Source: Pleurotus ostreatus/Saccharomyces cerevisiae fusant (Eukaryota; Opisthokonta). From it: a DNA stretch of 37,541 bases. Under the pieces are notes generated by a model. It saw nothing but the letters and a program-made list of their open reading frames with translations. It was not told the DNA's origin and made no database searches. This document shows positions 10,871 to 22,659 of this stretch, piece by piece (position 1 is the stretch's first letter; every line of letters starts with the position of its first letter). The stretch is from the NCBI GenBank assembly GCA_024196135.1, contig JAMQCK010000212.1, positions 1 through 37,541 on the forward strand. Direction: 5' to 3'. Position numbers and translations under genes: made by a program.

Positions 10871-12392
10871 ATGAATCTCTCTACCATCGTCCTCTGCCGT
10901 GATTGCTTTAAAGATCTTTCCGTTGGGCAGCGCTTCGATCAAGAAGTTCTGAACGTCCTCCGGGGCACCGGCCCACCGATGAACGTCGAACAGGAAATAC
11001 TCAACGCCACACGCGCTAGAACCCGCCTTCGCGTCGAGCTTGCGCGGACAAAGAGCCTTCAGCGTGAGCTACAACGCGAGATTGCAGCTACCGAGACCTA
11101 TATGGCACGTCTTCGCTCGGTCAACACCCCGTTTAATCGACTTCCGCTCGAGCTCCTCGATGTCATCTTCGCCCACGTCGTCAACAGGGAGGCCGATCGA
11201 TGTACCTTCTCTTAGTCTCTCGAGAACGCCACATCTACGCCGACGCCGCTCTCGCACGTTTGCTCGCGCTGGAGGCAGCGCGTGATGTCGAGCAGCGAGC
11301 TCTGGACTTCTATCTGCATCACTGAAAAGCCTTCTGCCGTGACGCCAGCTGATTATTGGGAACGTATAGGACAGGCCGTGCTGCACCACCTCAAAATGTC
11401 TTCTCCATCCTTGCTTGAAGTGCAGATCTCAAGCGGCGTCGACTCTCGGCGTGTCCTTCGTCCTGTCTTCACCCAAGCACACCGCTGGCAGGAGTGCTTA
11501 ACGGACAATGGAGCAATTACCGCTTTCGAAACGTGGACACAAATGCGACTGGACAGACTGCGCGCCCTCGAAGGGTGTATCGATCCCGAGGCTGACTTCT
11601 ACCTCAATTGCGGTCAACTCACGTCCCTGATACTTGCAAAAGAAGTCACCCCGCAAGCTGTGCATGTGATCCTTCAGGATTGCCACATATTGCGAAGACT
11701 TGAAGTCTGCATCAGCCGCCGACCAGATACCGCGGTCGACGCCGATGTGCATTACGCCTACCTACGCAGACTCTGCGTCGTCAGTACAGGCGCCATGTCT
11801 GGCGAGATCACCATATTTGCGCGCCTCACTGCCCCCGCGCTTGCTTGCATCCATCACTTTTCAAGGATATTCCGCCGCTTGAGTATGGGAATGGGATGCC
11901 AAGCAAACGGTTGCATTGGTTGCTTGCGTGCGACGCTCAAAAGCGCGCGTTCAGCAGTTGGATCTCTCGTTCATGCGCATGGAAGCCGCGGACCTCGAGC
12001 GTGTGCTGGACGGTCTGCCTCGACTAGAGAAGCTCATGGCTATCGATAATGCGCCTTGGGTGCCCCTCTCACGCTACCTGGTAACTGCACTGCAACCGGA
12101 AGGTCCAAACGCCGTCTTGCGTGTACCGCGCTTGGCTGAGCTGGGTATCTTTCGGGAAACGGAGCTGGGAGAAGAGATGCACGCGGACCTATACAAGGTC
12201 ATCAAGCAACGCACTATCCGCCGTGGTGGTGCCCTGACTATGCTAAGACTGGCAGACTCTGAGCGTGCGGCCTCAGAAGCGCAGAAATTCTTCACGCAGG
12301 TAGGGGAGCTTGCTCCTGTCTACATTGATAGTATTTCTTCGAGCATGACTACCGTATATAGTCCAACCACGACGTTGTTCCCTGCTTTGTGA
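10871..12392 (+). pseudogene. F-box protein gene, broken by a stop and frameshifts
   Basis: Remnant of an F-box substrate adaptor of an SCF ubiquitin ligase. ATG 10871 opens a frame with a predicted helical N-terminus and an F-box core (NRLPLELLDVIFAHVV, about residue 88 on). TAG at 11213-11215 interrupts it. The same frame then continues with the typical mushroom F-box tail PLSHVCSRWRQ and SSELWTSICI up to about 11830. After that the coding trail appears to pass through frame 1 (SLFKDIPPLEYGNG) and into frame 3 (KARVQQLDLSFMRMEAADLE) to a stop ending at 12392. No intron with acceptable borders removes the TAG without losing the conserved LSHVC segment. A sequencing error or unusual splicing is the alternative. 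It lies next to SDR-1, as the second F-box gene lies next to SDR-2. Confidence 0.65.
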
Positions 12393-12844
12393 ACTTTGGC
12401 TATATTCATTGTGCGCGGAGACCTTGGAATGTTAGGCATAGCAAATCAAACGTAACGACTCGATATATCTCTAGCTTCGAGCGCATGTACGCGCCATCAT
12501 ATTTTGACGATCTCAGCATCGTATGCTCTGTCCACCCTATCCACCACGTTCATCATAGCGAGGCTTGAAAAGAGCACGCAACCTCCTTCTTTCCATACCT
12601 CAGAGCATAAAATAGACTCGAACCCGCTTCGATGCGCCCCGTCCAGCGAACGCTCAGAAACTACGGAAATGATATAATTACGCTGCGTGTTGTACACAAC
12701 CAATGATACTACAGAGGGCATTATAGTATGTAGACCAAGCACATAAGTATGTTCATATAAGTTCATAGACAGGGGTCGTGAACAGAGATAGATGAGAAGA
12801 AAGACCGTAGAGGAAACGTCAAAACATAAGTACCACACCCATAT
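12393..12844. other. Convergent intergenic region
   Basis: Joint 3' flank of the F-box relic and GCN2. It is relatively A/T-rich for this window. I see no gene or RNA structure. Confidence 0.6.
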
Positions 12845-15800
12845 TCACGCGAGCGCCAGCAATTGGATCCTGTCCTCCCTCACCGCGTACAGCAGAATGT
12901 ATGCGTAGCCCTCCTCTTTCCTCTTCGCCGCCGCCTCGCGGACTTGCTGAGCATAGGCGGAGTGCTGCGTTGGGAAGAGCGACATGATGCCACGCCACGC
13001 TTCTTCGTCCGTGATCCATTGCGACGACCGCACCATGGCGTCGAATACGGCAGCGGGGAGGTCGACAGCGAGCGTCGGCATTCCGGTCTGGGCGGACGTC
13101 TTGACCTTCACGCTCGTCTCGAATGCTACCATAAACATGAGTACGATATCTTCGGCTATGGGATAGAGCCTCACCTCGATCAGTGAAGAGCTGCTTGACG
13201 TGTTTGCGCTGCTTCTTGGTATCGACAGGGAGAAGCAGCTGCAGGTCCTGCTGGGTCGAAGGCTCCTTCGCCACGGCGGGCAGCTGCGCATCCGAGAGAA
13301 CGGGCGTGCCGGATGTTGCGAGATCCACGCGCTTCTGCTCAGCAATTTGCTGCTGGAGCCAAGGGACAAGCTCCGACCGCGAGACTGCATGTAGGTCAGC
13401 AACAGAGTATAGAAGACGACGATGAGCCACGCACGTTCGTACTCGGTACCTCTCAGCAGGCTCTTGACCTTCAGGACCAGCTGATCTCGCTTCCCTCCTC
13501 GAGGCCGAGGGTACACCGTGAATCTACCGTCGAGTCGGTATTGCATGAATCGCAGACAGCGTCAGACTCACAAGATACCCTCCCGTGCGCACACGTCGAA
13601 CGCGCTCTCGTACTCGTAGGTCGGCAACCCCGCATCGTACATGAGATCCGCGCTGATGTTGTTGTTCCACAGGTCAGCGACGATATCGAGCCGATCTTGG
13701 AGGTATCCCGGATGGAAGGACACGACGTAGACGTCGCATCGCCGAGGACTCCAGAACCCGAAGGATCGTTGCTCTTTGACGAGGGTCTTGACGGACGAGA
13801 TTTGGTAGTCGACGAGGGCCGTGGTGATGCGGTCGACGAAGACTTGCATCCCGTACGCGCATAGTGGCTCAGACTCCACATTCGGAGGAGTGAACTGCGA
13901 GATGAGGTGATCGTATCTGTTGCATGGATGGTCAACATGTGCACAAGGGCTTCAAAGGAGCGAGCATACCTGCCCGCCATGGCAAGCACATCCTGGCGCT
14001 TGTTCCGACGGACGACCTGAATGACGACGCCGCCTTCGAACGTTCGCGCAAACTGATTCAGCATGAGCGGACGGAAGAGGATGGGCCTCTTGATGCCGGT
14101 TGCCGCTGCGAACTGCAATGTCTTCTTAACCTCTTCAAGGGCAGAGCGGATTGAGCCAAGCAAGAATGGCGATGTCTTCTCCAACTTCGAGATCCACTCG
14201 TCGATGTCCTCTTCTATCGGGATGGTCAGCAAGGTTCGACAGCAAGTAGATGCAGGGGGCGCACCAGGGTCAACCAGAAGGTCAAGCTCTTGGATGACGG
14301 AGCTACTGATGCCCTTCTTCGCCAACGCTGACCGCTTCTGCGGGGTAGACGAACGGTGCTGCAGGAGGATGTCGCGCACCGAAGCGCGCAACTCCTGCGG
14401 CACGCGGTCGAATGCGCAATCGATGACTAGATAGCACGGTAAGCAAAGGCTCGACGGTATGAATGGACGCCACTGACTCTCCGAGTGCGTGATGTGGACC
14501 TCGTACGCTTGCGAGACGTTCGGAAAGCTGTCCAGAATGCTTGAAGCAACGGAAAGCATCTCAACGCCAGCCGCGACAGGACCCAAGCTAAGATCCTTGG
14601 AGATGATGTCGAAAACTGCCGCTTTGGAGTACTTGGGATGACCGGCAATGCCACTATACGAAGGCAATTAATCTCATGCACGGTACCTGTATGCGAAGGG
14701 GCCTACTTCGACTTGTAGATGTCGCCTATATGATAGCGCTTGATCCGATTCGAGCTCTTCCTGGCCGCAAGCCGTGCGAAAGGGACGAGAAGGTCCGCAG
14801 GCAGCATCACGACGTCCCCGAACCGGTCGAGGAACGTTGCATGACTATCGTTCGCGCTTGTCTCGGTCATCAACAGCGGCGGCTCCGTGTCGATGGCCCC
14901 ATGAAGGCGGAAGACGGCGGATAGGCGCTCCTCCGCGATGTAGTTGAGGGCCGCGTGCTCCGGCGTTGCGACGTCTGCATCGTAAAGGTACGCGCGCGCT
15001 GGTCGCGGTGGCTGATTGAAGAGCGAAGACAGGACGGCAGAGCGATGAAGCGAGTCCGGCTTGGCTGAGCGAAGGTCAGTAAGAGAACAATTGCTCGTGG
15101 GCTGACTGACCCATCATCTCAAGCGCATCCTTCAGGTACTCCTCTTCGACCCGCGGAGGTAGCAACTTGCTCTGCGACAGCTCGACGGCGTCCGGTCGGT
15201 CATCAGGGTCATGCTGCAGCAGCCAAGTGATGACTGTGGGCAGTCAATGAGAGCACTGTGCCATACGAAGGGATACCCACTTTGTCGCTGCCTTTCTCGC
15301 CTGACATCCCAGTCCTCGGGGAAGACTATCTCCGGCCTGCGCAAGTTGCTAATGGTCGCAATACGCTCCGAGTCGGTGCTGAAGCGGAAGTTCATCTCGA
15401 AGAAGACAATCTGTCGACTATGTCAGCAAACGGTCTCACAAAGCACTGCCAGAAGGGAACATACACCCAAGCTGTACATGTCTGCCTTGCTATGATTTCG
15501 CGAGCCTCTGCGCTTGGACGACACCTCGGGGGCGATGTATAGGTACGTCCCAACGTCTGAGGATTGAGTCAGACGCGATACAACATGAATGGCAGTCGCT
15601 TACTGAAGGTAACCTCGTCCGTCAAGCGCAGAGCCGGCGATACGTCAGACGGATCCACAGCCGCAAGACTAGACGTCGCAAGCCCAAAGTCGCCGACTAT
15701 AGACCCCGTCAGATCCCAATCAATCTATCCTCGTCGAAACACGTGCCTTTACAGTTGCCTTGCGCGTCTGCGAGAGAGTTCAGGGCCATGCGGGCTTCCT

Positions 15801-18800
15801 ACGATTTCGAACATACCGATGAAGATGTTCTGCGGCTTGATGTCGCGATGCAGGATCCCTTCCTTCCTCATTTCCACCAGCGCGCTCAGTAGCTGCGAGA
15901 ACAAGCGCCACGACTCCTGCTCAGTGATACCCTCCTGTATGAGCTCCTTCAGCGTCTGGCGCTCGACGAACTCCATCTGGATATACAGCGTTCGCGGCGG
16001 AAGCGACGAAACCTCCTCCGACACCTGACTCTGGGGCCGCACGAAGAGCCCATCCCCGTCGCTACCGTTCCGGCGGACTGCTCTGGGGTTCTCGTCGTTT
16101 CCGAGCTCGTCACTTCCACCCTCAGAGTCGCTGCTGCCCTCGCCCTCCTGTCCCTCTCCAGACTTCTCGAAGAAGATGCCCTCAAAGGTCTCCGAGCGCG
16201 ACTTTGTCCGGTCGAGGGCGTTCATATCGACGCTGATCGGCGCGCTATTGGTGCGGGACCGCGAGCGCGTATGGCTCCCGTCGTGTGTCAAGTCGTCATC
16301 ACCGCCCCGGGTGAAGCCCATCCCACTCTCTTCGTCATCGGACGCAACCGTACTCGGCGCGTCGTCGAACATCTCGACCCATGTCCCGTAGTAGCGCACG
16401 ATGAACTGGCTCTTGAGCACGCTTAACGCGTTGACCTCGCGGAAGATGCGCTTGTCATCCTGCGCCGCCTTCAACCTGATCTTCTTCACCGCGTACACCT
16501 TCTGGTCGACCTTGTTGCGAGCCTTGACAACGGAGCCAAAGCCACCACGACCCTTTTAACGGACGTCAGTACATGCCATAATGCTTTGCGATGAGCGATT
16601 CTCACCAGTATCTCCAACTCTATCCAGTCTTCTTTCCAACGACTCGATTGCTGCACGCGCGGCGCCGGCGCATGGAAGTAACCGCTCTCGGGCGATCCAC
16701 TGATCATCGCATGTGTCCCCGGAGTACGTTGGTCTATTGATCGGGTCAGCCACCTATCATGCATCGCGTCTACAAGACTCACCACTCCAGTTCATCAATG
16801 CAGTCCGATCGATGCCTGTGCTCATCGGCGTAGACCCATTTGTTTGCGACGGCCAGAGCTCGTTGGGTGTCCACCCCTGCGTGCCGTTCGCGTTGTAGAT
16901 AGGATGTCCGTTGGGCGTGCCGTTCTCGCTATGATACCCGTTCTGGCCGTCGCCGCGCGAGCGTGGGGGGATAGGCACGGCCTTCGAGCTGGATGCGAGC
17001 TCGGCTAGGAGGGAGATGCAGGTGACGCTCTTCTTGTGCTGGCTCGTCATACAGCTCGCGATATGGCGAGCCGCGGGCGGAAGGAATGCTAGATAGAAGT
17101 AATCAGTGAGGGGCAGCAAAATGCGACGAAGGACAACGTACGCGAATGCACCGCACTGCGGATGTCGTCGAACTTCTGCATGACATCGAGCCCGAGCAGC
17201 ATTTGCAGGAACACGATGCCGACGGCATGTATGTCGCGCCTAGCGGTATAAACCAGCGCAGATTCGTTCTTCACATCTTTGGACAACCTGGTATCGAGGA
17301 CGACAGATACGCGAGGTCAGATGGGACAAAGATCAAAGAAGCCTAGTCAGTGTCAGGTCGAGGTAGCACCGTGAAGGTACGCACCATCCTTCCGGAAGCT
17401 CGTTCACTGCGTCTTCCACGTCGTCGAGGGAGTCGCCGTCCAGGTTCACCGTGTCGGACGTATTCGGAGGCAGGCCCCACGGGTTGGAGCGGTAGAGGTC
17501 GCGCAGCTTGGTGTGGAACCCGACGCGGCCAATGCGAACGAGCTTTGCGTTGGTCGGGTGGCCAGACGCGGGGTCACGCGGGGCGAGATAGATGCAGTGA
17601 GGATCGATACCGCGATGGACGAGGCCTTGGAGATGAATGGCATTCAGCCCGGAGAGGATCTGCCCCAGGTAGTCCTGTGGACGTGTGAGAGGGAGAACAT
17701 GGTCAAGGAGGTATGACTCACAATCGCGCGATCGTCCCTCAGCGCGGCGCAGTCTTGCAGCACGTCTTGCAGCGCGACTGCGGGGGCTTGCTCCGCAAGG
17801 ATGACGAGGCGGGGAGGGGCATTCGAGTTGGGTAGATGGAGCTTGACTGCGAGCAGCGACAGAACGTTCGCATGTCGGATCTGGGTCAAACGAGACCCCT
17901 CCGCGGCCAGCTGCTTGAGCTTCTTGCGCCCCTGCGTGCTCGAGTAGTACGGCCCGTCGAAGGTCGCCTCGAAGAGCTCCAGAGGCGGCACAGGCCCGCC
18001 CTCCTCGACCGGATCCGCCATGTACACCGTCCCCAGCCGTCCCGCGGCGCGAGGGTGGAAGATGCGCACCGTATCGAAGCGACGGCCGGCGAAGTTGATG
18101 GGCGCAGGGAACGTCTCCGTCGGGATCTCGCTCGTCGCCGCGGAGGGCACCTCCGTCGCCTCCGAGCCCGCGCGCCGCCGCGAGCGGAAGACGAGCTCGG
18201 TCTCGCGCGCCTGCGCCTGCTGCTCGGCCTGGATCTGCGTCTGCAGCTGCCAGCGGCGGATCGCCTCCGCTTCGTGCGCGGCCTCGCGCTCGGCGTCCTC
18301 GCGCCGCTTGCGCTCGCGCTCCTCCTCCTCTGCACGCTTGCTCATCTGCACCGCGAGCGAGCCGGAGATCTCCTTCGGGGGGACGACGTGCGCGGCGAGC
18401 CACTCTTGGCAGAAGCTGACGATCTGGAGACGTGAGTCAGTGGGGAGTTCGAGTCATGGAGCTACGGTCAACTGTGCGCGTCCTCCCTGAGAATGATCGC
18501 CGATACGAGCGCCCGGCCCTTCCGCCACAGCGCAACCACACAACACGGCAGAGTGCTATCAAGGCCCCCCTCGAAGCAGGTCCACGGAGATAGAGCTTCT
18601 AAGATAGAAGACTACGCCAGTGTACTTGATCAGACAAGGGACCCTTCTGACGCCCGATGCTGCTTGGGGTGGTCGCGTCGAAGCGATAGGGCGTGCACAT
18701 ATCGGCGACGTGGTCGAAGGAAGGAGCGCGCGGTTGTAGGACCATAGCCGAAGTCGGTGCGACGCACCTGGAAGACCATCTCCGTGCCCTTGTTAGCTTG

Positions 18801-19196
18801 CGCCTCCGCGTGCAGCACACGATTCAGCTTCGTGTACTGCTCGTCTGCTATGCCCCTCATGGGCCGCTCGATCGTGAAGATGGGGCATGCTAGGGTCGGA
18901 TACGTTTTCGGGAACCTGTACGCGGTCAGAACTATCCACAAACGACGGCACACGACGCACTTGACATGAAGGTGGAAGAATATCTTGTCGGCATGATTGG
19001 GGTCGGGGTGTCGTACGCGGATAGAGAATTCTCGGAGTTTGACAGCGCCCTGCACAGCGTGAGTATACGGCTAGCTTCCCCCTCGCTCGCCACGCACTTT
19101 CCAGACGTTCACGGGTGAGGTTTCGATGAAGTCGTCCCCGTATATGGATTTAAGCGCTGTGAATTCGTTCTGCTGGGCTTCGTCCGCAGGTTCCAT
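12845..19196 (-). CDS. GCN2: GCN2 eIF2-alpha kinase
   Basis: Sensor kinase of general amino-acid control; it phosphorylates eIF2-alpha when uncharged tRNA accumulates. Exons: 19098-19196, 18961-19049, 18768-18915, 17722-18423, 17385-17674, 17142-17287, 16783-17088, 16606-16733, 15817-16552, 15604-15696, 15465-15556, 15281-15410, 15111-15233, 14707-15064, 14478-14653, 14265-14426, 13970-14213, 13572-13916, 13435-13523, 13175-13384 and 12845-13125, giving 1648 aa (yeast Gcn2 is similar in size). Domains in order: RWD about 10-112 (FTALKSIYGDDF); charged coiled region 138-190; pseudokinase about 225-510, with HRGID for HRD and no DFG; kinase from 637 (GRGGFGSV, Lys659, HRDIKPQN with Asp873, DFG 884-886, YIAPE) with an acidic Ser-rich insert; HisRS-like domain with AGRYDHL; C-terminal dimerisation/ribosome-binding region. 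Intron 3 is 344 nt against 45-120 nt elsewhere. Confidence 0.96.
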
Positions 19197-20878
19197 TGGA
19201 ATCTACGAGGACAGTGAACTCGACTAGCGAGCTCAAGCCGACATTATGGACGCGAAAGGTATGGGGGATGTGTTAGGAGTTCGTGGTGGCAGAAGACAAG
19301 CTGCGAATTCCGGTTTATTTGAATTTCTCTAGGCGCCCAGCCCACGTGCGCTCTTGAGCACGTGGTCGCTTCTAGTGCAGGGTCGCAAAGGCTATAGTAC
19401 TAGAAAGGGGCAAGCTGCGCTTTCTGGGTCCATACAAGAAGGGAAATGCATTAGACGAATGCTAGCTAGCGACTCGGTGAAGACTATCGAGGGGGAAGAG
19501 CTCCTGGAAGTCGCCTGAATGGGCGTAATTGCCTTGCTTGCCTACACGTGCATGCAAGAAGTACCACGACTCGAGGCTGTAAAGGACGCGCGTACTCCCT
19601 GGCGCACGCATAGGCACTCCAAGGAGACGACCGCCAATCGGAAGTGCGCACGGTTGCCGCCTGCAGGTCCGCACGCACTTCCGTTGGAAAATGGGGCCGT
19701 TCAAACAAGTCGTGGCCGTCAACGAACAAATCGTGGCCAAGGACAAAGTGCAAAAACGTGGCCCTAACGGAGCAGCTTTGAGGCATCCAAAAAGCTGCCA
19801 CGTACGCGCGGAGCGGCTTCGACCTCGCGGCGGGTTTTACGCGTCAAAGGTCCCGGATGCGCTGCGAGAGTGGAAGTTCAGTATTCAAAAGCGGCAGATG
19901 GGCGGTGACTCCGTCGAGTGAGCCTAAGGCGGATCTGTCAATGCAGTCGGCTGTGAATACGAAAAGGGTCATGGTGGCCTAGGGAAGGATCAGCGCAGAG
20001 ACCAGAGACTGGCCGCTCGTCGGGGTTACATGGGTCCCCTATCGATACGCATGCATCCTAAACAGGATCGAGAGACTCGCTTCAATACCGTCAAAGAGCG
20101 CGCAAGCGACGCTCTTTGCTGGGAAAAACGCGTGAGACACGCAGTCCTTCGAACGACGGGCAGACCTTCCGCCAAGACCGACGTCGTTACGCGCGGGATG
20201 GCAATCCCTCAGACGGCCCTTCACTCCGCGCTCTTTGCAAAAGCAGCTCTCTGAGAAGCGTACTGGGCGGCCACACTGTCGCGAGGATGCATAGAAACTT
20301 GCCCCTGAATTTTTCAGGTTGCGAATTCCCGAGCTTGGTTGCCCTCGTGAGGAATATGAAGCGAAAACTGAGTTTGCGGCTGCAGACGCCCGAGGCCAAA
20401 AGATGTAGAACTGACAGCTATGCTATAGTCAAATTAATGCAGCAAGCGTCGAGAAGCAAATGAGAGTCCAAAAATCCAGTCGTAGCAAACTTGCCAGCGA
20501 GTGCGGGAAGCAAGGAGGTAGGCCTGTCGGAACTTGCCGAAGTGGTGTGACATTAGTAGTGCACCGTGACCATTATAGAATCTGTGACGAGGTCACCTTT
20601 CTAGCTCCCACCATGACCCTGATCCTGTCGCTTCATTCTGCGCTAGCCATAAGTTCACATACTGATACTATTGACATCCCATAGTACATAGAAACCCACC
20701 TCGGTGCTGTGCTCAATGACGATAACGGCGCTTGTCGCGACTTCCTTGCAGGGTTCTTGATTCTGAGGTCAGATGTACTCCCCCGGGTCGCCCACGATGT
20801 CCCCGCACCAGAAGCGTACCGTAGCTATCTCTCCACACTCCCATCCCCCACACTCCCATTCTGCTTCCTCCCCTCATC
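19197..20878. other. Intergenic region between GCN2 and SDR-2 starts
   Basis: A 1.7-kb divergent spacer with only short unsupported open frames. Near GCN2 it holds a palindromic CACGTG pair, listed separately. At about 19637-19685 a 9-bp inverted repeat (GGAAGTGCG / CGCACTTCC) flanks a loop of about 25 nt. I cannot assign further function. Confidence 0.5.
19342..19365. promoter_or_regulatory. Inverted CACGTG pair upstream of GCN2
   Basis: CCACGTGC, an 8-nt spacer and GCACGTGG form a perfect 8-bp inverted repeat about 145 bp upstream of the GCN2 start codon. It contains two palindromic CACGTG cores. Binding by a bHLH-type regulator is plausible but inferred. Confidence 0.4.
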
Positions 20879-22185
20879 ATGTCCCACACTCTGACTCCCC
20901 GCGTCGCTATCGTCACCGGCGCCGCCCAAGGCCTCGGAAAGGCCATCGCCCTGCGTCTCGCGAAGGACGGGCTCGCTGTCGGTCTCAACGACATCCCATC
21001 GAAGAAAGACGCGCTCGATGAGGTAGTCAAAGAGATCGTGAAGATCAACGGTCGCGCTGTCGTTCACGTCGGGGACGTCTCGAAGCAGGAGGTCGTTCAG
21101 AACCTGATTGACACCGTTGTGGGGACGCTGGGCGGGTTGCATGTCGTGAGTCTATGCGATCATGCTTATAGGCCTTTTGGCTGACTTCTCACGCGCCCAC
21201 CTAGATGGTCGCGAATGCCGGCATGGCTAGGCCTGCACCTTTTCTCGAGGGTGAGCCCTTGTCTTCTGCGAAGACGAGCTTCACGCTTGACATCCGCTCC
21301 AGAGTCCCTCGAGACTTTCAATGAGGTCATGTCGGTCAACACGACCGGTCTCTTCCTCTGCTACCAGCTCGCCGGCCGCAAGATGATCGAGTTAGGCTCG
21401 AAGGACGGGCGCATCATAGGCGCTTCGTCCATCGGCGGCAAGCAACGTAAGTTAGCGATGCTCCGTGGTCAATTATATGTCGTTTACACGTCACTTTCCA
21501 GCCTTGCGCGGTCTGACTTCGTACACTGCTTCGAAGTTCGCCGTTCGCGGGCTAACCCAGAGCGCGGGTGCGTCTTTTTGTGCTGTATAGGTATCGCCTT
21601 CGCTGATCAATGGCATAGCTTTGGCTCTTGGTCCTCACGGCATCACCGTCAACTCGTATGCGCCAGGTATGTCGCCTCTTCCATCTCTCATTTTGCGTCT
21701 CACGTTTGACATACGCAGGTCTGATAGACACCCCTCTCGGTGAGCGCGGAACTTCTTCCTTCATAGGCGCGACGCCCATCATCTTCTGCAGCGTTCACCC
21801 CTCACTTGGAAGACCATACCGATCTCGCCTTCGACAAAGTACGTCTTCACTACCGTATCCTTGTCTCGTACTCGTTAAGGCGCCGAGCCTCTGTCTCATC
21901 TACGAGATCTAACTCGCCCATACAGTACAGCGCAGCAGCCCCTCTCCGACGCGTCGGGCAGGCGGACGAGGTCGCTGCCCTCGTCTCCTTCCTTGCGAGC
22001 AAGGAGTCGGGGTATATGACGGGTGCGTAGTCTATCTCACATCAATGACTGAGTGTATCGCATGCTGATTGCACCTGTGCCCGCGTTCTCAGGTCAGACG
22101 GTACGTTGTTGTTTGTGCTTCGCTGAGACGCTATGGCTGATGAGCCACACAGCTCTCCATCGACGGGGGCGCGCACATGGACTAG
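20879..22185 (+). CDS. Short-chain dehydrogenase/reductase SDR-2
   Basis: Paralog of SDR-1 with the same fold and likely chemistry. Exons 20879-21145, 21205-21250, 21303-21446, 21502-21567, 21619-21666, 21719-21739, 21792-21838, 21926-22022, 22093-22100 and 22153-22185 give 258 aa. [25 protein letters not shown] (Tyr160/Lys164), ITVNSYAPG and the C-terminal LSIDGG are all intact, so it should be active. Exons 2-6 have exactly the SDR-1 lengths (46, 144, 66, 48 and 21 nt). An additional intron pair isolates an 8-nt microexon, GTCAGACG, which encodes part of TGQT. The gene is transcribed away from GCN2 and is followed by the LINE-split F-box gene. Confidence 0.92.
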
Positions 22186-22659
22186 AGACTTGTTCGCGCT
22201 CGGATGTTACTCCACTTGTCTTGACTTCTGTACCCTATTCGAATGACTTTTTCATCGACGAAAGAGGTCGACAGAGCACCGACTGACCGACTGCGACGTC
22301 AAGTGATTGGGTCGTCACCTTCACCATCTGTCAGATGGCCTCCAGCTCCGATCAGCTGTACTTTCCGCGTCCATACATACTGTGTATATGAAGCTAACTC
22401 TGCCTCGTCCTTTGAGCCAGCGCGCCGTACTGTAATGAGTTACCGCGCGCATTCGACGCAAACGAATTTGAGGAAGTAGAAATGTGGCGCAAGGAACCCG
22501 AAGACACGTGCTACCCGCGTGAGCGGAGATCACCATGTGATGAGGCCGCACGGCTTCCGTCCCACCTTCGTCAGCGCTTTTACTGCCCGAAAATGAGTCT
22601 ACGAGTGCGTAGTTTCCTCACGCCCGTCCGATAAATGCTGATGCGCACGATAGCACCCT
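22186..22659. other. Spacer between SDR-2 and F-box gene
   Basis: Contains the SDR-2 3' flank and the presumed F-box gene promoter. I see nothing else in it. Confidence 0.5.

Noticed and set aside
12600..12660. Possible minus-strand tRNA (GGTTCGAGTC)
   Set aside because: No matching A box, acceptor stem or anticodon stem could be folded by eye.
12497..12838. 113-codon minus-strand open frame after the GCN2 stop
   Set aside because: Lies in the A/T-richer 3' flank of GCN2 with no domain or splice partner.
17644..18403. Overlapping Arg/Ala-rich frames in the GCN2 coiled-coil exon
   Set aside because: Alternate frames of a highly GC-rich exon; the GCN2 frame has correct splice borders and domain order.
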